This document shows positions 31,765-42,105 of a stretch of DNA of 64,000 nucleotides, one piece after another. Made by a program: the position numbers and the translations under genes. Source of the stretch: Amoebophrya sp. A120 (Eukaryota; Sar; Dinophyceae; Syndiniales; Amoebophryaceae). Each line of letters begins with the position of its first letter. Position 1 is the stretch's first letter. Under the pieces are notes generated by a model. It was not told the DNA's origin. It was given only the letters and a program-made list of their open reading frames with translations, and did not search any database. Location of the stretch: positions 1,160,709 through 1,224,708 of the forward strand of contig CAJINV010000010.1 in the NCBI GenBank assembly GCA_905178155.1. The letters are read 5' to 3'.

Positions 31765-31988
31765 GAATGACGTAAAACTAATTGTCAGAATACAATTAAA
31801 ACTGGAATACGGGCTATCAAACTGTCGCTCGGAGGTGCTCGTGCGTTGATTGTGGTAGTCATGCCAGTCGTTTCTATAGATTTATTTTTTCTAGTTTCTC
31901 TTTTTGTAGCTTACTTTGCTAAGCCTTTTATGTTGTATTTCTCCTGTAGCGAAACCGAAAGCCTCTGGTGAACCAAAATGATTCTTTT
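31765..31988. repeat. dispersed repeat R1, copy 3 (longest)
   Basis: Starts ATATGAATGACGTAAAACTA, includes GGAGGTGCTCGTGCGTTG, and ends GAACCAAAATGATTCTTTTC followed by TCAG. It has the variant GTAGCGAAACCGAAAGCC and an A/T-rich insertion of about 70 bp in the middle. Confidence 0.8.
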
Positions 31989-32100
31989 CTCAGTTTGTTG
32001 ATTTCTTTTTTTGGTGGATGCTGTTGAAAACAACCAGCAAATAGACACAAGTACTTCATCTTCATTTCCAATTGGTGGTGCTGCTCCTTCTGCGAGTAGC

Positions 32101-33836
32101 ATGGATGTTTGTCCGTCTTTTGGAGGACGAGCTTGTGGGTCGACGAGCAGTAGTGCCGCCGGAGGACGACCAGCAGGAGGGCCTGCTCCCAGTAGTAGTG
32201 CATCAAGCTCAACAGGTTCCTGTCCGCAGCAGGCGCCAGAGCTGCTGCCAAGTTGCGCCGGCCCCGATATTACAACTGCGCAATTCACTACGACAAGCAT
32301 GAAAACCACGACGACGAAGAAGAAGTTTGTTCCGCGGTCCAAAAACAAGCACTTCCGGGAGGAGCAAGAGCGGCAATTGAAAGAAGAACAGGAGAAGCAG
32401 GCACGGGAACAAGAGCTACAGCGTTTGAAGGATCTAGAGGGAGAGGAGAAAAAACGGCAGGAGCGGAAACAAAAGCGAAGGGAATTGAAACGACAGCGAA
32501 GGGAAGATGAGAAACGGGAAATGAAGGAGCGGTTACTAGCGGAGCAGCAGCAGCGGGAACTTCAGGAAGCGTTGTTGCGAGATGCGGAAGAGCAGCAGCG
32601 GCAGAGGGAGGAACAGGAACGACGTGAGGCGGAGGAGAAGCAGCAGCAGCTTCTACTGCAGAAACAAAAATGTGAAATGAATCAAACCAGCAAGTCCGAA
32701 AAAAGTAAAAAAGAGCTGAAGAAGAAAATAAAAGAGAAACAACGACAAGATGAAGAACAACTCCGTCGTACAGGTCCGACCTACGTTGAACTGGTGGAGA
32801 TTCTCGATCCAGCCTCTTACGAGAAGGCCGAGGTGGGGAACGAACAAATCGTCGGCAAGACGAACAATTACAGCAAGGACACGCGGCGACAAACCCGGGC
32901 AGTGGTGTACTGGGGCAGGAGCAGATGAGCCAGCACGAACTAACAGAGCACGAACACCAGCGGCAGACAGAACCCCACGAAAATAGCCTCAACTTCACTC
33001 CGAAAAATCATTCTCCAATACGCCCAAGAGATGAACCTCCTCCCCGACGGCGCAACAAAGACGTAAAAAGCGACCCAAAGCGTCCGATCTCTCCGCCGGG
33101 AAACTGCAACAACCAAGCAAAAAACCTAAAATTACAGGGTCTCGATCCCCCGCCATTTTTCCCATCCGACTCCAAACCGATTAACAGGCGGAAATTCACG
33201 CTCCCCTATGACTACGATTCGCGAAAACCGAGGGTTTTTCTTGAAAGACACATAGTTCCGTTTCACATGCCGGTGCATTGGAATGAGGATTTAGAGGATT
33301 ACTACGAGACCTTCACCGGGAAACCGGTCGTTCCTTGTTACGAGAAATTTTGCGACGCAGCGGCGAATCTGGGGATAAAGGTGAATCAGTTGTTGAAGCA
33401 CCGTATGCATTGCAAAAGTATCGTACTAGTATAAATCGCATGACAAATTTTTTCAAGAAGAAAGTTGGAACTTGTAATGCAGATTCAGGTAGGAAACTAA
33501 CCAGATTTGTCATGCATGCCTGCAATTGGTTCATACGAGTGCGATGCTTTTGCAGTGGATACACCGCGCGAAGGAAGTCGGGAGATGTTGCAAACTGTTC
33601 AACCTGTTAGACGAAAGAGCAGGTACTTGGTTGCGCAAGATTCATCACCAGATTTTTTCAGGTCAGCCACGAGCTCGTGAGGGATGATAAAAATTGGAGG
33701 ATTGATGTCATGCAACACTGCTGGACGATAATGAAATTTTTATTTTTCCTGCTACGAAAAATGACCCCTTTGCCTTTCAACTACAGATACTCCGACAGAG
33801 GACTGTTGTGGACAAGGAGTTGTGAGTCGCTTGTAG
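32101..33836 (+). CDS. charged coiled-coil protein, function unknown
   Basis: The frame is open from before 32011. The first ATG in it is 32101. A Ser/Gly/Ala-rich start is followed by a long Glu/Gln/Arg/Lys helix (KEEQEKQAREQELQRLKDLE and similar, to about 32740). The frame then changes near 32850-32925, where either a very short intron or a base error must be assumed. The second part holds TLPYDYDSRKPRVFLERHIV, then PFHMPVHWNEDLEDYYETF and YEKFCDAAANLGIKVNQLL. A family B introner (33404-33561) is removed to give NQLLKHRAKEVGRCCKLFNL. A GT-AG intron, 33623-33786, then leads to DTPTEDCCGQGVVSRL-stop at 33836. No family is recognised. The stop lies inside repeat R1. A cytoskeletal role is possible only by analogy. 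Confidence 0.55.
33404..33561 (+). mobile_element. introner, family B
   Basis: 158 bp, TATGCATTGCAAAAGTATCG...GATGCTTTTGCAGTGGATA, perfect TSD CACCG. Frame restored. Confidence 0.94.
33623..33786 (+). other. probable GT-AG intron
   Basis: Donor GCAG/GTACTTGG, preferred acceptor CAACTACAG (164 bp). A nearer acceptor TTTTTTCAG at 33661 would give a 39-bp intron but leads to an early stop. Confidence 0.6.
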
Positions 33837-33930
33837 CGAAAGCCTCTGGTGAACCAAAATGATTCTTTTCTGCTGACGAAAAAAACATGTTGTGCTTCTC
33901 GAACTTCTACTCCTTCGGGGTGAAAGTCAT
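33826..33930. repeat. repeat R1, copy 4, with downstream duplicated segment
   Basis: R1 (CTTGTAGCGAAAGCCTCTGG to TTCTTTTCTG), followed by about 65 bp identical to 28326-28384, including the start of the small hydrophobic ORF (MLCFSNFYSFGVKV). After that the sequences diverge. Confidence 0.85.
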
Positions 33931-34635
33931 GGAACAAGCTACGTTCGAGGGGGGAACAAGCTAAGTTCCTTCTTTCTGTAACGGAACAAGCTACGTTCGA
34001 GGGGGGCTGGAGATGTAAAGGGGATTGCTGGTTACCCTTAAATAGGTAAGCTCCGTCGCGACTCCAGCTTATGACCCCCGTCCCCCCTCCCACCCTTTGC
34101 TTCTGTTGCAGAATAAGTCAAGGAGTTGCACTCTGACCGCCACGCACAAACTAAACCTTTAAGTTGTCGCTGTGCCCCAGGTGGGTTGCCAGTCAGCAGT
34201 GACAAACAACTGGCCAATGGTTTGACATCTCCGGTCCGCGGCACTTGCCTTTTTCGTCCGTGCCGCAGGTAAGGCACAAATGGTCCAGCCTCCCCTGTCC
34301 GGGTGGGGTTGCGGCTTAAGGGAGAGCCTCGCCCCTTAGCCCAAAGGGGTACGTCGTCTCTTCCGTGAGAACAAAAATGTATGGCGTAAAATGGGTCGGG
34401 TCCTGGATCGTTCTGTATGTTGGGCTGTCGCGCTCGGCTAGCTGGCCGGGCTGTACTGATCGGGTGTGGTGGGTAGCTCCCGACTGGTTGGTACTTTTAT
34501 TGGGGCGACTTGCCGTGGTAGCGCTCGGCTTTTGTATGTTGAGGTCGCCGAAAGTGCTTCCTCGCCCACCCCCCGGGGAGGGGATCCTTGACCTGTGGCG
34601 CTGGGTGCGGGTGTCCACTACATGATGATGATGAT
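33931..34635. other. noncoding, with a 24-bp direct repeat
   Basis: GGAACAAGCTACGTTCGAGG (then GGGG) occurs at about 33931 and again at about 33984. The rest is GC-rich and holds no supported gene. Confidence 0.55.
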
Positions 34636-34846
34636 GGCACTGTTTGCGTGACAAGGTCTGGCAGCCCAAATAGCACTACAATCCAGTGCAAATTTGTCAT
34701 GCAAAATCCGCATTTTCGCTGGCGCTTGTATTGCCGTTCATGCACTGACTACAAATTAGGGGGAGAGGGAGTCGTGCACTGTCATAGTCGATTAACGACA
34801 ACGGCTGGCTCTTCGCGTTCCGCCTGTGTCCGGTCAGCGGGCAGCT
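34636..34846 (+). pseudogene. duplicated fragment of the lactonase gene
   Basis: Nearly identical to 18204-18410: the right three quarters of the family G introner, then the exon encoding INDNGWLFAFRLCPVSGQL. The introner boundary and exon are carried together, so this is a DNA-level copy and not a processed one. The copy ends at CAGCT, two bases before a family A introner. No other lactonase exons are nearby. Confidence 0.9.
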
Positions 34847-34848
34847 CC

Positions 34849-35075
34849 TATCAAAAGCAAATGTGTCTGGGTCTGGAAGGATGCAACTTGTGATGCTGAC
34901 TTTGGATTCTACAAAAATTTGTATTGCATGAACAGCAAAACCAAAAGCGGCCCAGTTTTGGTCACGGCAAGAGGGCATTTATCATGCGGTATAGGCATCA
35001 GGAAGCCCTCACAAAATCTGTGATGCTAGGCCATGCATTACAGACATCAGAACATCAGTCATCAGAGGCCATGTC
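34849..35075 (+). mobile_element. introner, family A, right end lost
   Basis: The left end TATCAAAAGCAAATGTGTCT with core GGGTCTGGAAGG is intact, and the body resembles the copy at 45592. The right TIR is missing. Repeat R1 (copy 5) begins where it should be. Confidence 0.8.
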
Positions 35076-35082
35076 ACATTCT

Positions 35083-35131
35083 CCTGTAGCGAAACCGAAA
35101 GCCTCTGGTGAACCAAAATGATTCTTTTCTG
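35083..35131. repeat. dispersed repeat R1, copy 5 (short)
   Basis: CTGTAGCGAAACCGAAAGCC, then TCTGGTGAACCAAAATGATT and CTTTTCTG. This is the GAAACCGAAAGCC variant, shared with copy 3. Confidence 0.8.
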
Positions 35132-36341
35132 TAACGGACAGCGATTCGTAGGTACGTTCTACGAGAAGCGAAACGCTTCGGAAAAGATAAACTAACTTGC
35201 ACAGTCGAGGAAGAAGTGCAAAACCGCCCTGGTGTTGATGGTTTTTCCTTTATCACTACTGCAACTGATGTTCTCTGCTTGACAAGAATCAATCAGATCA
35301 CGTGTCGAAATGATCGCAATCGGTGTGATAATTTCATGTTGCTTCTGCTTGAAAAATATCATGTTTATGCACATCAAAACTGTAAACACGAAAGAGTTGT
35401 TGCGCAACTCCACCTGGTCCGTACTTGCCTTGTTTCATTTCGATCGTCTATACTACTTCTACCGAGCGAACAAGCGGTGTCTGTTGTCACTTCGTCTTCC
35501 TACACCTATTCTGGTCACGGTAATCTTTCCTCGTCTTGGTCAAGACTATCTTCAGTATCACTGTCGATTTCGATATCATGGCCAGGGAGGTCTCTTTGAT
35601 CCTATGAAGATCCGCTTTTTGTCTAAATTCAAACTCTTTTTTTCTTAGCCTTCACGCAAGACGAAAAGTGCGATGACGGAGATCGGGCTCGCACGCGGAG
35701 GCAGTGGTATCAGAAAGAGGTGTGCAGTTGGTTCGAACAAAGAAGTCCACTACGTGGGACGACTTTCTTGGGGTGTGCATTTCGTAAAGCTTGTATATCG
35801 TGATGCTAATAAAATACGGTGTCATCGCGGTGCTCCTCGTGAAGTGCTCTGATTACAGTTCCCCGGGTTGCAACTTCGGTGTAAGTTGTCGATGTCGTAT
35901 CAACATTGTCGTGAATGGTTCTGGATGGAGACCACAACATCAACATTTATATCGTACAATTACAACTGCAACATTTGTCGGTCAGTAAGACACGGCATAA
36001 GGATCACAGGAGCTCGAAGTTACACGACCTAACTACCAGATGAAGAGAACACGACTCCAGCCTTGTTTGCTATTTGTAAAAAACTCGTCGTCGTTAAGTT
36101 GGAATCGTTTTGCCTAGATGATTTTATTCATGAAAAAAAAGCATCAAAGGCTTGCTTGACTGTTTTTTCCGGATAAAAGATAACAAGCTCGAAAGACGAC
36201 ATCGATTTCCGGAATGATTTTTGGACTGCGGCCGGAGGTTCTGCGTTTTTGAGGTTCGACACTGTAGTTGCAGCAGGTGCAGCAAATCCGTCGAAACTGC
36301 ATCATGGTTTAGCTATCATAGAAAAATTGACTGATATTATC
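35132..36341. other. intergenic, no supported gene
   Basis: Two overlapping frames (35216-35599 and 35310-35648) are open, but neither has a domain, low-complexity signature or introner support. The last few hundred bases are the 5' flank of the repeat-protein gene. Confidence 0.4.
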
Positions 36342-39300
36342 ATGTCGACTTCCAAGAAAGCTGCGTCTGCCGGCGCGAGTCCGAAACAGCAAAGTCCGAA
36401 GCAAAAGGCGAAGGCAAAACCTCCGACGTCTACTGTTCCTGCAAGCAAGGTCCAGAAGACCGGCTACACTTCTTCCAGCAGTGACGATGCAGAAGAAGTG
36501 TCTCGCACAACTCCGCCTGCTCCTACTGCTTTCTCAGCAGGAGCGTCGTCCCCGTCTGGAGGTGCGGGTGAGGTCGCACAGCAGGCGGCCTCTGGTGCCA
36601 AATCATCTGGAGCCGCCACTGCTTTTCCAGGACAACATAAACCACGCACAGGCTATACTTCTTCCTCGAGCGAAGATGTCGAAACTGCTCCAGTTCTTGT
36701 GAACAAAAAAGCTGCCTCGACGACGTCCCCTCCCACAACATCTGGCGCTACTGCTGCTAAGGCGAAGGTGGCAACAACGGCAGATGTTGCCAAGGCGGAG
36801 GCCTTGTTTCAAGTTAATTCTAGTACTGCGTCGCAACAAGGGCAGGCACCAGAAATTAGGAAGCGAACCGGGTACACGTCGTCTTCTAGTGAGGAAGTCA
36901 CCGGCCCTGCAACGGCGAAGGCGAAGCCTAGTGCAGGAGCTGCGGTTGGTAGGTCTGCTGCGCAAGTTGCTTCTTCTCCAACTACCGCGACTTCAACAGT
37001 AAAATCACCAGGCGGGCCGCCAGGCCGAACGGGGTATACATCTTCCAGCAGCGATGAGCAGGTGGGGCGTGGCCTTTTTAAGTCTGCCGAACTCAAGTTA
37101 AGTGATGGAAATAAAGTTTCAGCCTGACAGTGAAGAGCGCTTTGCATGGAAAATGGGAATATTATGTTTTGATGTAGATGCAATTGCAAAATTCAGCAGG
37201 GAACGACATCGGCGCACTACTGGCCCTACCCGTGTACTAACTATTCTGGAACTGAGGAGTGCAAAAAGTAGTACGAAAGAAATTGATATCGAGACTGATG
37301 TTGATATACTTCTTGTGCAAGGCTGAAAATTTTCTCGAGGATACTTCTCCGTCCCAAGTACTACTGATAGAGAACCACCACCAATAAAAGCGGGTTCGTC
37401 ATCAACCGGCAAAGTAGCTGGAGATACTACAACCGCTACCGCCGCGACCAAGAGAACGGGCTACACCTCCTCGTCTAGCGATGTTGACATCGATACAATC
37501 TCCCCGGCGAGCAAAAAAGCTTCTCCGGCGAAGGCAAAACCAAAAGAGTTATCGCCGTCATCGCCACACCTGCCAGGGGGACAAAGTGGAACACAAAGGG
37601 AGATAATGTTGAAAACGGGCTACACGTCTTCCAGTAGTGACGACGTGCGCATGTCATTTTCAGGGACGAGGGCTGGTACACAGCTGCCAAAGGGAACTAC
37701 CAAGGCCAAAACGAAAGCAAAAGCAGCGACTGGTGCCACGGAAGACGAAGAAGGTGTTGTTGCTAGTACTATGCTGGAGCAAGGACAGCAGCGGCCGAAG
37801 CAAGCTGCAAAAAATCCCGAAAAATCTCCACCGCCTGCGTCGTCAAGAAAGAATCAGCGTACGGGCTACACTTCGTCATCCAGCGATGATCTCGGGCTGG
37901 ATGCAGTCGCAGGAGCGAAAGCCGCGATTAGTGCGTCCACGCCGAAGCAAGGTGGAGCTGGAGGAAAAGCTTCGCCTTCAACAGTCCCGCCAGCGGCTGC
38001 TGGACAAGGAAAGAAGACCGGATATACGTCTTCAAGCAGTGGAGAGGACCACGTAGGTGCTGTAAGTGCACCAGCGAGTCCTTTGGCCAAGAAAACTGCA
38101 ACAGGAGGTGAAGCACCAGCAGCCGCTACCGGTGCTGCGACGTCTAGTACTCTCGGTGAGGCCATTAAACTACAAGCCAAAGCGACGAGCATTCTGCCTA
38201 CATCAGGAGCAGTTGCGAAACAAGTCAAAACTGGCTACACTTCCTCCTCCAGTGACGACCTTGGGTTTACGCCGGCTTCGAGAACGCAACCGGCGACATC
38301 TGGCAAGGCGAAAGCGGGAACGAGTGCAAAAACCGCAATGCCGACGGAAGCGGCAACTGCAAGCGCGACTACAACGAAAGCTGGCGCTGGTGCCGCTGTC
38401 GCGGTAAAACCTAAACCTTCTACCGGCTACACCTCTTCCTCTTCTGATGACGTTGGGCTAGATGTAGCAGTGACCAGCACGCCTCCAAAAGGAAAAGCGA
38501 AAGCGAAAGCCAAATCCTCAACCGGCTACACCTCTTCGTCTTCTGATGACGTCGGGCTGGATGTTGTACAGGCAGCTAGTACTACCGCGCCGACAATAAC
38601 AGCGAAGGCTACAACACCCTCTAAAGCGAAATCCACCGGCTACACCTCTTCCTCCGATGACATTGGGCTGGATCATGTGCAGGTTACCACGCCTACTTCT
38701 AAGGCGAAAGCGAAGACAAAAACGGGCTACACGTCCTCCTCCAGTGACGACGTGGGCTTGTCTCTGGCGCCCTCCATGATGGCAAAGCGAATGGCCGCGC
38801 AGCCGGTAGAAGTTCCTGCGGAGGAGAAGGCAAAACAGCCAGGAGCTGCAGGTTTTAAACCCAAGCAGCCGCCCTTGAAAACGAGGTACACTTCTTCGTC
38901 CAGCGATGAGCAGGTTTTATCCGGCGCCACTGCTGCAGTTCTTGCCAAGGCCAAACCACCAACAGGAAAAGCCATCACTTTCAGAGATGAAAACATAGCC
39001 TCTTTCGCCCCAGTCGTGACGGAGACAGGACAGGCACAGGCAGGTCTTGGCGCTGGCGCCAAGGGGGAACAAATTGCGACAAGTACTAAAGCTGCAAAAG
39101 GGGATCATGGCGAGGATGATTATTCCGACGAGTCAACATATGGATGTGTCAGAGTTGAAATCGACAAAGTTGAAATAATTTGTGATGCATAAAACGGATG
39201 CCAGTTGGTGCTTAGTTTTCAAGTGGCGCATGACAAATTTGGGTAGAGCCGAAATCCAGTCTGTAATGCTGTTTGGCTAAGGAAGACGCCTTTTGTCATG

Positions 39301-42105
39301 CTATTTTAGCAGCTCTATTTAGACCGCCCCTCAACAGGCTTGCAATCTGCCTCCCTTGCCTACTCTGCATGACAAGCATTTTGTGGGTTGCATTTTATGC
39401 ATCACAAACTATTTCAACTTTCACTTTGACGATTTCAATCCTGACGCTTCCATGCAACATCCGAGGTCGTGTCTTCCAGCGACGACATGAAACTCTCCAT
39501 GGTGCATTATCCTGTGCAAAAGTATCGTACTCGTAGTAATCGCAGTGATGCAATACAAATTTTCATCTCAAGGTAAAACAGCATTTACAAATTTCATTTG
39601 TCATGCTGAGGTAATTTGTAATGCGATTACTACTAGTACGATACTTTTGCAATGCATATGCATCCCGCAAAGGCGAAAGCCAAAAAAGTAACGGCTACTG
39701 CGAAAATCACGAAAGCAGCACTGGAAAAAGCCGACGCCGGCGCAACGTCTTCTTCCGATGACCATACCACTTTGACGATGGGACCGGCGAAAGCCAAGGC
39801 GAGGCTGGGCGCGTATGGGACTCTCAAACGTTATATTCTCAACTGTTACATGAATTTGTCATGCAAAATTGGCACCAGCGTCTACATGATCAATCTGCTT
39901 CGCATTACAAGTTCTCGGCGCGCTAGATAGCATTGCAATCTGTTCCAAACATGTAATGCAAAATGCGCAACCTTCTCCCTTTCACTTTTGCCATCCTTGC
40001 ATTACCAATTCACGTAAAAGCTGAGAGTGTAACGTGTGAGAACGCCATAGCGAGCCCAAACAAACGCCGGAGTTTCTGCATGGTGCGACCGAGAGTGAGG
40101 CAGAGGGGGAGCAAAGAACGCCTGTGGACGCGGAGGTTTTGATCTCCCGGTCCAGCATTTACAAATCGATCGAAATTGACGATATTGGGCCGATTGAGGT
40201 ATCTTCTACTCCGGCCGCGAGGGAGGAGGACAACGTATTGCGAAAAATCCAGGAACACGAGGAAAAGAAAAAGCAGAAGGTGCACGATCAGCAGCTCACA
40301 AAAACGATCGCCCCTCGGATCCGACCCGAAGGCGAACGCGGACCGCCGCCCGCGAAGGTGCAGCCTCAAGGGACTGTAGTTTCTGCTGCGGTTGAAAAAG
40401 AAGACCTGCTTCTCACAACTCCCTCGCCAGCCTCGGAGAAGAAACAGCGCACTCGGCCAGGGAAAACAAAGAAAAGTGAAACACAATCACCAAAAAAAGT
40501 ACCGTTTTTCGTGAAAACCCCGGAAACGAATTTTTTTCGGCCGAACCGAGCAAATAAACAGGAGTCACTGCATCAGAAATCCGCCGCTGAGCTCGAGAAG
40601 CAGAAGTACCAGTTTCAGTGTACCTTGGTGCAGAAGTACGGCAGTATCTGCCAGGCGTTTGAGGCATTGGATATCCAGAAGCGGGGGAAGATCACCGTGC
40701 AGGAGTTTATGGTGGCGACCGTGAAAGTTTGCACCTACAACGGGGTTGGCCTCTGCAAGGACGGCGAGGAGGCAAAGGAACTTTTCCACGCGCTGAAGTA
40801 TGCATTGCAAAAGTATGGCGCTTGTAGTAAGCCTAAGCGTAGGCATGACCGACACATGAGGATGAGTATGACAAGTCTCCTTCTCAATGTAAATCAGCAT
40901 GACGAATTGCATCTTTATACGTGACTACAGAATTATTTGCATTGCACATAATGGTGCAAAAATCACTACAACTAGTGCGATACTTTTGCATGGGATATCA
41001 AGACAAACGGGGTTTTTCTGATGCGGGAACATCTCGGCATTGACCAAAGCGAGTGGGACGCATATCGGGCGAAAAAACAGAGAATGAGGTATGTTAATGT
41101 TTTTCTTTTTTAGCCCGAAGTTTAAGTCGAAGTGGCATGATTTCTATGTAGAATAAGCTGAGGCACATGCACAGGTAGCATCACCTTTTCACCTCCTCGG
41201 TACGAAAATGATGTTTATCAATATCACTCGACAAAAGCTCAGAATGTCGAATCCTTTCTTCGAGGTATGTCGAGTACCGGCGACACATGCGACTGGCGAA
41301 ACGACAGGCGTTACTCGATCGGGTCAGGCAAGACTTTGTGATGAAGAACAAGGACAACATTTTGTACGAGATCCAAGATAAGGATAGTAACGCGCCCGGT
41401 TCTAGAAGAAGTCAAGGAGAAAATTATCGAGACGTCGGAAGTGAAGCGCCAACATCTTCTCTCCTTCCCGCAGCGGCCTTCAAGATTCGTTACCGCGACG
41501 CCTTCAACACGAGCAAAACGCAAGTGATCCGGAAGCTGGTGCAGAAAAACCAGAAACTGCAAGAGGAGCTGAATTTGAAAAACACACTGCTGGACGAATT
41601 GCAATTACGCTGCGAGGAGCTCGGAAGCCAAATTCAGTTTCCTGTCATGTTGAACACGGCAACGAGTAGTGGTGGGCCAGATGTTGAAATAGCTGCTTCG
41701 ACAACAAATGAAGCCGGAGTTCCTGCAGAAAGTAACCAAGCTGCGACAACGCCAACCTCGCCTACGTCTGGTCGTCATCCGCAAAAGAACAGCCAAGCAG
41801 ACGGCGACGACAGTCCCGCTCCACGGGAAACCGCCGCGGAGCGAGCCGCGTCGAAAACGTCGAACATAAGTCTCAACGAACTGTTACTCCGGCGCGCCGC
41901 GGGGCAAACGGTCGGGTTTGCGGGGGTGGAACTACTACAACCTGGAGGAGCTGCAGTGCCCGAGAGGGCATCGGGTAGAACGAGGTCGTCTGTTTCGGCA
42001 AATTTGGAGGATTTGGTGGCGACTTGCGAGAGGAATAACGAAATGCTGGCAAAGCACCGGGCGTATTTGCTGCAGTTACATGAGCAACTGGTGGAGGAGT
42101 TTTAG
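36342..42105 (+). CDS. TGYTSSSSDD-repeat protein with EF-hand-like motif
   Basis: Exons 36342 to about 37111, about 37322-39138, 39460-39507, 39664-39813, 40055-40798, 41003-41088 and 41265-42105 give roughly 1,480 aa. The N-terminal two thirds carry 14 copies of (K/R/S)TGYTSSSSDD, some with E for D and one with three Ser, spaced 30-80 residues apart by Ala/Lys/Pro/Thr linkers. The Ser run followed by acids is an ideal casein kinase 2 site, so a phosphorylated, disordered scaffold is inferred. After four introners comes a helical basic part, then an EF-hand-like loop (AFEALDIQKRGKITVQEF, with Arg at loop position 5, so calcium binding is doubtful), a second possible hand, and a C-terminal coiled coil (NQKLQEELNLKNTLLDELQL). 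No membrane segment. The intron near 37112-37321 is placed only roughly. Confidence 0.75.
36460..38920 (+). repeat. 14 coding repeats TGYTSSSSDD
   Basis: The repeat is conserved as protein while codons vary (Ser written with TCN and AGY in different copies). The unit is therefore kept by selection on the peptide and not by recent DNA duplication, except for the three near-identical STGYTSSSSDDVGLD copies at about 38420-38660. Confidence 0.85.
39139..39454 (+). mobile_element. introner, family E (repeat-protein gene)
   Basis: 316 bp, TATGGATGTGTCAGAGTTG...CCTGACGCTTCCATG, TSD CAACA perfect. The right end is CATG and not CATA. The join reads DEST-SEVVSSSDD. Confidence 0.94.
39508..39658 (+). 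mobile_element. introner, family B (repeat-protein gene)
   Basis: 151 bp, left end TATCCTGTGCAAAAG, right end CTTTTGCAATGCATA (two different end types), perfect TSD TGCAT. The join reads SMVH-PAKAKAKK. Confidence 0.95.
39814..40049 (+). mobile_element. introner, family D (repeat-protein gene)
   Basis: 236 bp, TATGGGACTCTCAAACGTTA...AACGTGTGAGAACGCCATA, flanks GCGCG/GCGAG. The join reads RLGA-PKQTPEFLHG. Confidence 0.93.
40799..40997 (+). mobile_element. introner, family B (repeat-protein gene)
   Basis: 199 bp, TATGCATTGCAAAAGTATGG...GATACTTTTGCATGGGATA, flanks TGAAG/TCAAG. The join reads FHALK-TNGVFLMRE inside the EF-hand region. Confidence 0.92.
41089..41264 (+). other. GT-AG intron flanked by GAGGTATGT repeats
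   Basis: 176 bp, donor GAG/GTATGTTA, acceptor TTCTTCGAG/GTATGTCG. The 9-mer GAGGTATGT is present at both ends (41086 and 41262). Phase 2. The join reads QRMR-YVEYRRHMR. Confidence 0.85.

Noticed and set aside
32850-32930. Programmed frameshift in the charged coiled-coil gene
   Set aside because: No slippery heptamer or downstream structure is evident. A short intron or a sequencing error explains the frame change more simply.
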